From Parapristionchus giblindavisi (Eukaryota > Nematoda > Chromadorea > Rhabditida > Diplogasteridae): 64,000 nt of DNA. Below, one piece after another: positions 36,602-51,164 of the stretch. Position 1 is the first letter of the stretch, and each line of letters begins with the position of its first letter. The notes under the pieces were generated by a model. It ran no database searches. It saw only the letters and a list, made by a program, of their open reading frames with translations, and was not told where the DNA came from. The stretch lies in the NCBI GenBank assembly GCA_943737045.1, contig CALSFV010000046.1:372001-436000 (forward strand), in the 5' to 3' direction. Made by a program: the position numbers and the translations under genes.

Positions 36602-39423
36602 AACGATACCTATCGTGTCGTATACCATGTGAAAGAGTAAAAAAATCTGAATACGATACACTTTTCCATTCCTGAAAAGCGGTCACATATGCCAAAATGC
36701 TAAATTATCTTCCAGTACTCTTTGCATTTTCCCTACAAAACAATTCATGACAAGTCAAATTGTCAACGATACTAATCGTGTCATATACCATGTGAAAGAG
36801 ATAAAAATGCTGAATCGTACACACTTCAGCTCCTGTCTAACCGTATTATTTTACAGTCGCGAAAATGGCCGAAGTACAAAAGTAGCTTTTACTCTTATAT
36901 GATAAAAATTACTTGTGAAATGTGAAAATGGCAATGAAACCTATCTTGTCGTATACCCAACGAAAGAGCAAAAAAATCTAAATACGATACACTTTTCCAT
37001 TCCTGAACAGCGGTCACATAGGCCAAAATGCTAAATTATCTTCCAGTACTCTTTGCATTTTCGCTACAAAACAATTCATGACAAGTCAAATTATCAACGA
37101 TACTAATCGTGTCATATACCATGTGAAAGAGAAAAAAATTCTGAATCGTACACTCTTCAGCTCATGTCGAACCGTATTATTTTACGGTTGACACAATGGC
37201 CGAAGTACAAAAGTAGCTTTTACTCTTATATGATAAAAATTACTTGTGAAATGTGAAAATGGCAACGATACCTATCGTGTCATATACCATGTGAAAGAGA
37301 AAAAAATTCTGAATCGTACACTCTTCAGCTCATGTCGAACCGTATTATTTTACGGTCGACACAATGACCGAAGTACAAAAGTAGCTTTTACTCTTATATG
37401 ATAAAAATTACTTGTGAAATGTGAAAATGGCAACGATACCTATCGTGTCGTATACCATGTGAAAGAGTAAAAAAATCTGAATACGATACACTTTTCCATT
37501 CCTGAAAAGCGGTCACATATGCCAAAATGCTAAATTATCTTCCAGTACTCTTTGCATTTTCCCTACAAAACAATTCATGACAAGTCAAATTGTCAACGAT
37601 ACTAATCGTGTCATATAACATGGAAAGAGAAAAAAATTCTGAATCGTACACTCTTCAGCTCATGTCGAACCGTATTATTTTACGGTCGACACAATGACCG
37701 AAGTACAAAAGTAGCTTTTACTCTTATATGATAAAAATTACTTGTGAAATGTGAAAATGGCAACGATACCTATCGTGTCACATACCATGTGAAAGAGCAA
37801 AAAAAAATCTGAATACGATACACTTTTCCATTCCTGAAAAGAGGTCACATAGGCCAAAATGCTAAATTTTCTTCCAGTACTCTTTGCATTTTCGCTACAA
37901 AACAATTCATGACAAGTCAAATTATCAACGATACTAATCGTGTCATATACCATGTGAAAGAGAAAAAAATTCTGAATCGTACACTCTTCAGCTGATGTCG
38001 AACCGTATTATTTTACGGTCGACACAATGACCGAAGTACAAAAGTAGCTTTTACTCTTATATGATAAAAATTACTTGTGAAATGTGAAAATGGCAACGAT
38101 ACCTATCGTGTCATATACCATGTGAAAGAGAAAAAAATTCTGAATCGTGCACTCTTCAGCTCATGTCGAACCGTATTATTTTACGGTCGACACAATGACC
38201 GAAGTACAAAAGTAGCTTTTACTCTTATATGATAAAAATTACTTGTGAAATGTGAAAATGGCAACGATACCTATCGTGTCGTATACCATGTGAAAGAGTA
38301 AAAAAATCTGAATACGATACACTTTTCCATTCCTGAAAAGCGGTCACATATGCCAAAATGCTAAATTATCTTCCAGTACTCTTTGCATTTTCCCTACAAA
38401 ACAATTCATGACAAGTCAAATTGTCAACGATACTAATCGTGTCATATACCATGTGAAAGAGATAAAAATGCTGAATCGTACACACTTCAGCTCCTGTCTA
38501 ACCGTATTATTTTACAGTCGCGAAAATGGCCGAAGTACAAAAGTAGCTTTTACTCTTATATGATAAAAATTACTTGTGAAATGTGAAAATGGCAATGAAA
38601 CCTATCTTGTCGTATACCCAACGAAAGAGCAAAAAAATCTAAATACGATACACTTTTCCATTCCTGAACAGCGGTCACATAGGCCAAAATGCTAAATTAT
38701 CTTCCAGTACTCTTTGCATTTTCGCTACAAAACAATTCATGACAAGTCAAATTATCAACGATACTAATCGTGTCATATACCATGTGAAAGAGAAAAAAAT
38801 TCTGAATCGTACACTCTTCAGCTCATGTCGAACCGTATTATTTTACGGTTGACACAATGGCCGAAGTACAAAAGTAGCTTTTACTCTTATATGATAAAAA
38901 TTACTTGTGAAATGTGAAAATGGCAACGATACCTATCGTGTCATATACCATGTGAAAGAGAAAAAAATTCTGAATCGTACACTCTTCAGCTCATGTCGAA
39001 CCGTATTATTTTACGGTCGACACAATGACCGAAGTACAAAAGTAGCTTTTACTCTTATATGATAAAAATTACTTGTGAAATGTGAAAATGGCAACGATAC
39101 CTATCGTGTCGTATACCATGTGAAAGAGTAAAAAAATCTGAATACGATACACTTTTCCATTCCTGAAAAGCGGTCACATATGCCAAAATGCTAAATTATC
39201 TTCCAGTACTCTTTGCATTTTCCCTACAAAACAATTCATGACAAGTCAAATTGTCAACGATACTAATCGTGTCATATACCATGTGAAAGAGATAAAAATG
39301 CTGAATCGTACACACTTCAGCTCCTGTCTAACCGTATTATTTTACAGTCGCGAAAATGGCCGAAGTACAAAAGTAGCTTTTACTCTTATATGATAAAAAT
39401 TACTTGTGAAATGTGAAAATGGC
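36101..39423 (-). repeat. 1,661-bp HOR, two tandem copies
   Basis: Spacings 333, 168, 331, 331, 168, 330 and then 333, 168, 331, 331, 168, 331. Private markers 1,661 bp apart include AAAATCTAAATACG (36,980 and 38,641), TTACGGTTGACAC (about 37,188 and 38,849) and CAGCTGATGTCG (about 36,333 and 37,994). Confidence 0.87.
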
Positions 39424-41245
39424 AATGAAACCTATCTTGTCGTATACCCAACGAAAGAGCAAAAAAATCTGAATACGATACACTTTTCCATTCCTGAACA
39501 GCGGTCACATAGGCCAAAATGCTAAATTATCTTCCAGTACTCTTTGCATTTTCGCTACAAAACAATTCATGACAAGTCAAATTATCATCGATACTAATCG
39601 TGTCATATACCATGTGAAAGAGAAAAAAATTCTGAATCGTACACTCTTCAGCTCATGTCGAACCGTATTATTTTACGGTCGACACAATGACCGAAGTACA
39701 AAAGTAGCTTTTACTCTTATATGATAAAAATTACTTGTGAAATGTGAAAATGGCAACGATACCTATCGTGTCGTATACCATGTGAAAGAGTAAAAAAATC
39801 TGAATACGATACACTTTTCCATTCCTGAACAGCGGTCACATAGGCCAAAATGCTAAATTATCTTCCAGTACTCTTTGCATTTTCGCTACAAAACAATTCA
39901 TGACAAGTCAAATTATCAACGATACTAATCGTGTCATATACCATGTGAAAGAGAAAGAAATTCTGAATCGTACACTCTTCAGCTCATGTCGAACCGTATT
40001 ATTTTACGGTCGACACAATGGCCGAAGTACAAAAGTAGCTTTTACTCTTATATGATAAAAATTACTTGTGAAATGTGAAAATGGCAACGATACCTATCGT
40101 GTCATATACCATGTGAAAGAGAAAAAAATTCTGAATCGTACACTCTTCAGCTCATGTCGAACCGTATTATTTTACGGTCGACACAATGACCGAAGTACAA
40201 AAGTAGCTTTTACTCTTATATGATAAAAATTACTTGTGAAATGTGAAAATGGCAACGATACCTATCGTGTCGTATACCATGTGAAAGAGTAAAAAAATCT
40301 GAATACGATACACTTTTCCATTCCTGAAAAGCGGTCACATATGCCAAAATGCTAAATTATCTTCCAGTACTCTTTGCATTTTCCCTACAAAACAATTCAT
40401 GACAAGTCAAATTGTCAACGATACTAATCGTGTCATATACCATGTGAAAGAGATAAAAATGCTGAATCGTACACACTTCAGCTCCTGTCTAACCGTATTA
40501 TTTTACAGTCGCGAAAATGGCCGAAGTACAAAAGTAGCTTTTACTCTTATATGATAAAAATTACTTGTGAAATGTGAAAATGGCAATGAAACCTATCTTG
40601 TCGTATACCCAACGAAAGAGCAAAAAAATCTGAATACGATACACTTTTCCATTCCTGAACAGCGGTCACATAGGCCAAAATGCTAAATTATCTTCCAGTA
40701 CTCTTTGCATTTTCGCTACAAAACAATTCATGACAAGTCAAATTATCATCGATACTAATCGTGTCATATACCATGTGAAAGAGAAAAAAATTCTGAATCG
40801 TACACTCTTCAGCTCATGTCGAACCGTATTATTTTACGGTCGACACAATGACCGAAGTACAAAAGTAGCTTTTACTCTTATATGATAAAAATTACTTGTG
40901 AAATGTGAAAATGGCAACGATACCTATCGTGTCGTATACCATGTGAAAGAGTAAAAAAATCTGAATACGATACACTTTTCCATTCCTGAAAAGCGGTCAC
41001 ATATGCCAAAATGCTAAATTATCTTCCAGTACTCTTTGCATTTTCCCTACAAAACAATTCATGACAAGTCAAATTGTCAACGATACTAATCGTGTCATAT
41101 ACCATGGAAAGAGAAAAAAATTCTGAATCGTACACTCTTCAGCTCATGTCGAACCGTATTATTTTACGGTCGACACAATGACCGAAGTACAAAAGTAGCT
41201 TTTACTCTTATATGATAAAAATTACTTGTGAAATGTGAAAATGGC

Positions 41246-44200
41246 AACGATACCTATCGTGTCACATACCATGTGAAAGAGCAAAAAAAATCTGAATACG
41301 ATACACTTTTCCATTCCTGAAAAGAGGTCACATAGGCCTAAATGCTAAAAAACAATTCATGACAAGTCAAATTATCAACGATACTAATCGTGTCATATAC
41401 CATGTGAAAGAGAAAAAAATTCTGAATCGTACACTCTTCAGCTCATGTCGAACCGTATTATTTTACGGTCGACACAATGACCGAAGTACAAAAGTAGCTT
41501 TTACTCTTATATGATAAAAATTACTTGTGAAATGTGAAAATGGCAACGATACCTATCGTGTCATATACCATGTGAAAGAGAAAAAAATTCTGAATCGTAC
41601 ACTCTTCAGCTCATGTCGAACCGTATTATTTTACGGTCGACACAATGGCCGAAGTACAAAAGTAGCTTTTACTCTTATATGATAAAAATTACTTGTGAAA
41701 TGTGAAAATGGCAATGAAACCTATCTTGTCGTATACCCAACGAAAGAGCAAAAAAATCTGAATACGATACACTTTTCCATTCCTGAACAGCGGTCACATA
41801 GGCCAAAATGCTAAATTATCTTCCAGTACTCTTTGCATTTTCGCTACAAAACAATTCATGACAAGTCAAATTATCATCGATACTAATCGTGTCATATACC
41901 ATGTGAAAGAGAAAAAAATTCTGAATCGTACACTCTTCAGCTCATGTCGAACCGTATTATTTTACGGTCGACACAATGACCGAAGTACAAAAGTAGCTTT
42001 TACTCTTATATGATAAAAATTACTTGTGAAATGTGAAAATGGCAACGATACCTATCGTGTCGTATACCATGTGAAAGAGTAAAAAAATCTGAATACGATA
42101 CACTTTTCCATTCCTGAAAAGCGGTCACATATGCCAAAATGCTAAATTATCTTCCAGTACTCTTTGCATTTTCCCTACAAAACAATTCATGACAAGTCAA
42201 ATTGTCAACGATACTAATCGTGTCATATACCATGGAAAGAGAAAAAAATTCTGAATCGTACACTCTTCAGCTCATGTCGAACCGTATTATTTTACGGTCG
42301 ACACAATGACCGAAGTACAAAAGTAGCTTTTACTCTTATATGATAAAAATTACTTGTGAAATGTGAAAATGGCAACGATACCTATCGTGTCACATACCAT
42401 GTGAAAGAGCAAAAAAAATCTGAATACGATACACTTTTCCATTCCTGAAAAGAGGTCACATAGGCCTAAATGCTAAAAAACAATTCATGACAAGTCAAAT
42501 TATCAACGATACTAATCGTGTCATATACCATGTGAAAGAGAAAAAAATTCTGAATCGTACACTCTTCAGCTCATGTCGAACCGTATTATTTTACGGTCGA
42601 CACAATGACCGAAGTACAAAAGTAGCTTTTACTCTTATATGATAAAAATTACTTGTGAAATGTGAAAATGGCAACGATACCTATCGTGTCATATACCATG
42701 TGAAAGAGAAAAAAATTCTGAATCGTACACTCTTCAGCTCATGTCGAACCGTATTATTTTACGGTCGACACAATGGCCGAAGTACAAAAGTAGCTTTTAC
42801 TCTTATATGATAAAAATTACTTGTGAAATGTGAAAATGGCAATGAAACCTATCTTGTCGTATACCCAACGAAAGAGCAAAAAAATCTGAATACGATACAC
42901 TTTTCCATTCCTGAACAGCGGTCACATAGGCCAAAATGCTAAATTATCTTCCAGTACTCTTTGCATTTTCGCTACAAAACAATTCATGACAAGTCAAATT
43001 ATCATCGATACTAATCGTGTCATATACCATGTGAAAGAGAAAAAAATTCTGAATCGTACACTCTTCAGCTCATGTCGAACCGTATTATTTTACGGTCGAC
43101 ACAATGACCGAAGTACAAAAGTAGCTTTTACTCTTATATGATAAAAATTACTTGTGAAATGTGAAAATGGCAACGATACCTATCGTGTCGTATACCATGT
43201 GAAAGAGTAAAAAAATCTGAATACGATACACTTTTCCATTCCTGAAAAGCGGTCACATATGCCAAAATGCTAAATTATCTTCCAGTACTCTTTGCATTTT
43301 CCCTACAAAACAATTCATGACAAGTCAAATTGTCAACGATACTAATCGTGTCATATACCATGGAAAGAGAAAAAAATTCTGAATCGTACACTCTTCAGCT
43401 CATGTCGAACCGTATTATTTTACGGTCGACACAATGACCGAAGTACAAAAGTAGCTTTTACTCTTATATGATAAAAATTACTTGTGAAATGTGAAAATGG
43501 CAACGATACCTATCGTGTCACATACCATGTGAAAGAGCAAAAAAAATCTGAATACGATACACTTTTCCATTCCTGAAAAGAGGTCACATAGGCCAAAATG
43601 CTAAAAAACAATTCATGACAAGTCAAATTATCAACGATACTAATCGTGTCATATACCATGTGAAAGAGAAAAAAATTCTGAATCGTACACTCTTCAGCTC
43701 ATGTCGAACCGTATTATTTTACGGTCGACACAATGACCGAAGTACAAAAGTAGCTTTTACTCTTATATGATAAAAATTACTTGTGAAATGTGAAAATGGC
43801 AACGATACCTATCGTGTCGTATACCATGTGAAAGAGTAAAAAAATCTGAATACGATACACTTTTCCATTCCTGAAAAGCGGTCACATATGCCAAAATGCT
43901 AAATTATCTTCCAGTACTCTTTGCATTTTCCCTACAAAACAATTCATGACAAGTCAAATTGTCAACGATACTAATCGTGTCATATACCATGGAAAGAGAA
44001 AAAAATTCTGAATCGTACACTCTTCAGCTCATGTCGAACCGTATTATTTTACGGTCGACACAATGACCGAAGTACAAAAGTAGCTTTTACTCTTATATGA
44101 TAAAAATTACTTGTGAAATGTGAAAATGGCAACGATACCTATCGTGTCACATACCATGTGAAAGAGCAAAAAAAATCTGAATACGATACACTTTTCCATT

Positions 44201-45887
44201 CCTGAAAAGAGGTCACATAGGCCAAAATGCTAAAAAACAATTCATGACAAGTCAAATTATCAACGATACTAATCGTGTCATATACCATGTGAAAGAGAAA
44301 AAAATTCTGAATCGTACACTCTTCAGCTCATGTCGAACCGTATTATTTTACGGTCGACACAATGACCGAAGTACAAAAGTAGCTTTTACTCTTATATGAT
44401 AAAAATTACTTGTGAAATGTGAAAATGGCAACGATACCTATCGTGTCGTATACCATGTGAAAGAGTAAAAAAATCTGAATACGATACACTTTTCCATTCC
44501 TGAAAAGCGGTCACATATGCCAAAATGCTAAATTATCTTCCAGTACTCTTTGCATTTTCCCTACAAAACAATTCATGACAAGTCAAATTGTCAACGATAC
44601 TAATCGTGTCATATACCATGGAAAGAGAAAAAAATTCTGAATCGTACACTCTTCAGCTCATGTCGAACCGTATTATTTTACGGTCGACACAATGACCGAA
44701 GTACAAAAGTAGCTTTTACTCTTATATGATAAAAATTACTTGTGAAATGTGAAAATGGCAACGATACCTATCGTGTCACATACCATGTGAAAGAGCAAAA
44801 AAAATCTGAATACGATACACTTTTCCATTCCTGAAAAGAGGTCACATAGGCCTAAATGCTAAAAAACAATTCATGACAAGTCAAATTATCAACGATACTA
44901 ATCGTGTCATATACCATGTGAAAGAGAAAAAAATTCTGAATCGTACACTCTTCAGCTCATGTCGAACCGTATTATTTTACGGTCGACACAATGACCGAAG
45001 TACAAAAGTAGCTTTTACTCTTATATGATAAAAATTACTTGTGAAATGTGAAAATGGCAACGATACCTATCGTGTCATATACCATGTGAAAGAGAAAAAA
45101 ATTCTGAATCGTACACTCTTCAGCTCATGTCGAACCGTATTATTTTACGGTCGACACAATGGCCGAAGTACAAAAGTAGCTTTTACTCTTATATGATAAA
45201 AATTACTTGTGAAATGTGAAAATGGCAATGAAACCTATCTTGTCGTATACCCAACGAAAGAGCAAAAAAATCTGAATACGATACACTTTTCCATTCCTGA
45301 ACAGCGGTCACATAGGCCAAAATGCTAAATTATCTTCCAGTACTCTTTGCATTTTCGCTACAAAACAATTCATGACAAGTCAAATTATCATCGATACTAA
45401 TCGTGTCATATACCATGTGAAAGAGAAAAAAATTCTGAATCGTACACTCTTCAGCTCATGTCGAACCGTATTATTTTACGGTCGACACAATGACCGAAGT
45501 ACAAAAGTAGCTTTTACTCTTATATGATAAAAATTACTTGTGAAATGTGAAAATGGCAACGATACCTATCGTGTCGTATACCATGTGAAAGAGTAAAAAA
45601 ATCTGAATACGATACACTTTTCCATTCCTGAAAAGCGGTCACATATGCCAAAATGCTAAATTATCTTCCAGTACTCTTTGCATTTTCCCTACAAAACAAT
45701 TCATGACAAGTCAAATTGTCAACGATACTAATCGTGTCATATACCATGGAAAGAGAAAAAAATTCTGAATCGTACACTCTTCAGCTCATGTCGAACCGTA
45801 TTATTTTACGGTCGACACAATGACCGAAGTACAAAAGTAGCTTTTACTCTTATATGATAAAAATTACTTGTGAAATGTGAAAATGGC
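41246..45887 (-). repeat. Expanded block of 1,128-bp and 629-bp HORs
   Basis: Spacings 299, 168, 331, 330 occur at 41246-42373 and 42374-43501. They are followed by two short units of 299, 330 (43502-44130 and 44131-44759) and another 1,128-bp unit (44760-45887). The rare allele AGGCCTAAATGC marks 41,335, 42,463 and 44,849. The 629-bp unit equals the 1,128-bp unit minus a 499-bp M1 plus M1-M2 segment, so the short form is a deletion derivative or the long form gained a trimer. Confidence 0.83.
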
Positions 45888-48800
45888 AACGATACCTATC
45901 GTGTCACATACCATGTGAAAGAGCAAAAAAAATCTGAATACGATACACTTTTCCATTCCTGAAAAGAGGTCACATAGGCCAAAATGCTAAAAAACAATTT
46001 ATGACAAGTTAAATTATCAGCGATACTAATCGTGTCATATACCATGTGAAAGAGAAAAAAATTCTGAATCGTACACTCTTCAGCTCATGTCGAACCGTAT
46101 TATTTTACGGTCGACACAATGACCGAAGTACAAAAGTAGCTTTTACTCTTATATGATAAAAATTACTTGTGAAATGTGAAAATGGCAACGATACCTATCG
46201 TGTCATATACCATGTGAAAGAGAAAAAAATTCTGAATCGTACACTCTTCAGCTCATGTCGAACCGTATTATTTTACGGTCGACACAATGACCGAAGTACA
46301 AAAGTAGCTTTTACTCTTATATGATAAAAATTACTTGTGAAATGTGAAAATGGCAACGATACCTATCGTGTCGTATACCATGTGAAAGAGTAAAAAAATC
46401 TGAATACGATACACTTTTCCATTCCTGAAAAGCGGTCACATATGCCAAAATGCTAAATTATCTTCCAGTACTCTTTGCATTTTCCCTACAAAACAATTCA
46501 TGACAAGTCAAATTGTCAACGATACTAATCGTGTCATATACCATGTGAAAGAGAAAAAAATTCTGAATCGTACACTCTTCAGCTCATGTCGAACCGTATT
46601 ATTTTACGGTCGACACAATGACCGAAGTACAAAAGTAGCTTTTACTCTTATATGATAAAAATTACTTGTGAAATGTGAAAATGGCAACGATACCTATCGT
46701 GTCGTATACCATGTGAAAGAGTAAAAAAATCTGAATACGATACACTTTTCCATTCCTGAACAGCGGTCACATAGGCCAAAATGCTAAATTATCTTCCAGT
46801 ACTCTTTGCATTTTAGCTACAAAACAATTCATGACAAGTCAAATTATCAACGATACTAATCGTGTCATATACCATGTGAAAGAGAAAAAAATTCTGAATC
46901 GTACACTCTTCAGCTCATGTCGAACCGTATTATTTTACGGTCGACACAATGACCGAAGTACAAAAGTAGCTTTTACTCTTATATGATAAAAATTACTTGT
47001 GAAATGTGAAAATGGCAACGATACCTATCGTGTCACATACCATGTGAAAGAGCAAAAAAAATCTGAATACGATACACTTTTCCATTCCTGAAAAGAGGTC
47101 ACATAGGCCAAAATGCTAAAAAACAATTCATGACAAGTCAAATTATCAACGATACTAATCGTGTCATATACCATGTGAAAGAGAAAAAAATTCTGAATCG
47201 TACACTCTTCAGCTCATGTCGAACCGTATTATTTTACGGTCGACACAATGACCGAAGTACAAAAGTAGCTTTTACTCTTATATGATAAAAATTACTTGTG
47301 AAATGTGAAAATGGCAACGATACCTATCGTGTCATATACCATGTGAAAGAGAAAAAATTCTGAATCGTACACTCTTCAGCTCATGTCGAACCGTATTATT
47401 TTACGGTCGACACAATGACCGAAGTACAAAAGTAGCTTTTACTCTTATATGATAAAAATTACTTGTGAAATGTGAAAATGGCAACGATACCTATCGTGTC
47501 GTATACCATGTGAAAGAGTAAAAAAATCTGAATACGATACACTTTTCCATTCCTGAAAAGCGGTCACATATGCCAAAATGCTAAATTATCTTCCAGTACT
47601 CTTTGCATTTTCCCTACAAAACAATTCATGACAAGTCAAATTGTCAACGATACTAATCGTGTCATATACCATGGAAAGAGAAAAAAATTCTGAATCGTAC
47701 ACTCTTCAGCTCATGTCGAACCGTATTATTTTACGGTCGACACAATGACCGAAGTACAAAAGTAGCTTTTACTCTTATATGATAAAAATTACTTGTGAAA
47801 TGTGAAAATGGCAACGATACCTATCGTGTCACATACCATGTGAAAGAGCAAAAAAAATCTGAATACGATACACTTTTCCATTCCTGAAAAGAGGTCACAT
47901 AGGCCAAAATGCTAAAAAACAATTCATGACAAGTCAAATTATCAACGATACTAATCGTGTCATATACCATGTGAAAGAGAAAAAAATTCTGAATCGTACA
48001 CTCTTCAGCTCATGTCGAACCGTATTATTTTACGGTCGACACAATGACCGAAGTACAAAAGTAGCTTTTACTCTTATATGATAAAAATTACTTGTGAAAT
48101 GTGAAAATGGCAACGATACCTATCGTGTCATATACCATGTGAAAGAGAAAAAAATTCTGAATCGTACACTCTTCAGCTCATGTCGAACCGTATTATTTTA
48201 CGGTCGACACAATGGCCGAAGTACAAAAGTAGCTTTTACTCTTATATGATAAAAATTACTTGTGAAATGTGAAAATGGCAATGAAACCTATCTTGTCGTA
48301 TACCCAACGAAAGAGCAAAAAAATCTGAATACGATACACTTTTCCATTCCTGAACAGCGGTCACATAGGCCAAAATGCTAAATTATCTTCCAGTACTCTT
48401 TGCATTTTCGCTACAAAACAATTCATGACAAGTCAAATTATCATCGATACTAATCGTGTCATATACCATGTGAAAGAGAAAAAAATTCTGAATCGTACAC
48501 TCTTCAGCTCATGTCGAACCGTATTATTTTGCGGTCGACACAATGACCGAAGTACAAAAGTAGCTTTTACTCTTATATGATAAAAATTACTTGTGAAATG
48601 TGAAAATGGCAACGATACCTATCGTGTCGTATACCATGTGAAAGAGTAAAAAAATCTGAATACGATACACTTTTCCATTCCTGAACAGCGGTCACATAGG
48701 CCAAAATGCTAAATTATCTTCCAGTACTCTTTGCATTTTCCCTACAAAACAATTCATGACAAGTCAAATTGTCAACGATACTAATCGTGTCATATACCAT

Positions 48801-51164
48801 GTGAAAGAGAAAAAAATTCTGAATCGTACACTCTTCAGCTCATGTCGAACCGTATTATTTTACGGTCGACACAATGACCGAAGTACAAAAGTAGCTTTTA
48901 CTCTTATATGATAAAAATTACTTGTGAAATGTGAAAATGGCAACGATACCTATCGTGTCGTATACCATGTGAAAGAGTAAAAAAATCTGAATACGATACA
49001 CTTTTCCATTCCTGAACAGCGGTCACATAGGCCAAAATGCTAAATTATCTTCCAGTACTCTTTGCATTTTAGCTACAAAACAATTCATGACAAGTCAAAT
49101 TATCAACGATACTAATCGTGTCATATACCATGTGAAAGAGAAAAAAATTCTGAATCGTACACTCTTCAGCTCATGTCGAACCGTATTATTTTACGGTCGA
49201 CACAATGACCGAAGTACAAAAGTAGCTTTTACTCTTATATGATAAAAATTACTTGTGAAATGTGAAAATGGCAACGATACCTATCGTGTCACATACCATG
49301 TGAAAGAGCAAAAAAAATCTGAATACGATACACTTTTCCATTCCTGAAAAGAGGTCACATAGGCCAAAATGCTAAAAAACAATTCATGACAAGTCAAATT
49401 ATCAACGATACTAATCGTGTCATATACCATGTGAAAGAGAAAAAAATTCTGAATCGTACACTCTTCAGCTCATGTCGAACCGTATTATTTTACGGTCGAC
49501 ACAATGACCGAAGTACAAAAGTAGCTTTTACTCTTATATGATAAAAATTACTTGTGAAATGTGAAAATGGCAACGATACCTATCGTGTCATATACCATGT
49601 GAAAGAGAAAAAATTCTGAATCGTACACTCTTCAGCTCATGTCGAACCGTATTATTTTACGGTCGACACAATGACCGAAGTACAAAAGTAGCTTTTACTC
49701 TTATATGATAAAAATTACTTGTGAAATGTGAAAATGGCAACGATACCTATCGTGTCGTATACCATGTGAAAGAGTAAAAAAATCTGAATACGATACACTT
49801 TTCCATTCCTGAAAAGCGGTCACATATGCCAAAATGCTAAATTATCTTCCAGTACTCTTTGCATTTTCCCTACAAAACAATTCATGACAAGTCAAATTGT
49901 CAACGATACTAATCGTGTCATATACCATGGAAAGAGAAAAAAATTCTGAATCGTACACTCTTCAGCTCATGTCGAACCGTATTATTTTACGGTCGACACA
50001 ATGACCGAAGTACAAAAGTAGCTTTTACTCTTATATGATAAAAATTACTTGTGAAATGTGAAAATGGCAACGATACCTATCGTGTCACATACCATGTGAA
50101 AGAGCAAAAAAAATCTGAATACGATACACTTTTCCATTCCTGAAAAGAGGTCACATAGGCCAAAATGCTAAAAAACAATTCATGACAAGTCAAATTATCA
50201 ACGATACTAATCGTGTCATATACCATGTGAAAGAGAAAAAAATTCTGAATCGTACACTCTTCAGCTCATGTCGAACCGTATTATTTTACGGTCGACACAA
50301 TGACCGAAGTACAAAAGTAGCTTTTACTCTTATATGATAAAAATTACTTGTGAAATGTGAAAATGGCAACGATACCTATCGTGTCATATACCATGTGAAA
50401 GAGAAAAAAATTCTGAATCGTACACTCTTCAGCTCATGTCGAACCGTATTATTTTACGGTCGACACAATGGCCGAAGTACAAAAGTAGCTTTTACTCTTA
50501 TATGATAAAAATTACTTGTGAAATGTGAAAATGGCAATGAAACCTATCTTGTCGTATACCCAACGAAAGAGCAAAAAAATCTGAATACGATACACTTTTC
50601 CATTCCTGAACAGCGGTCACATAGGCCAAAATGCTAAATTATCTTCCAGTACTCTTTGCATTTTCGCTACAAAACAATTCATGACAAGTCAAATTATCAT
50701 CGATACTAATCGTGTCATATACCATGTGAAAGAGAAAAAAATTCTGAATCGTACACTCTTCAGCTCATGTCGAACCGTATTATTTTACGGTCGACACAAT
50801 GACCGAAGTACAAAAGTAGCTTTTACTCTTATATGATAAAAATTACTTGTGAAATGTGAAAATGGCAACGATACCTATCGTGTCGTATACCATGTGAAAG
50901 AGTAAAAAAATCTGAATACGATACACTTTTCCATTCCTGAAAAGAGGTCACATAGGCCAAAATGCTAAAAAACAATTCATGACAAGTCAAATTATCAACG
51001 ATACTAATCGTGTCATATACCATGTGAAAGAGAAAAAAATTCTGAATCGTACACTCTTCAGCTCATGTCGAACCGTATTATTTTACGGTCGACACAATGA
51101 CCGAAGTACAAAAGTAGCTTTTACTCTTATATGATAAAAATTACTTGTGAAATGTGAAAATGGC

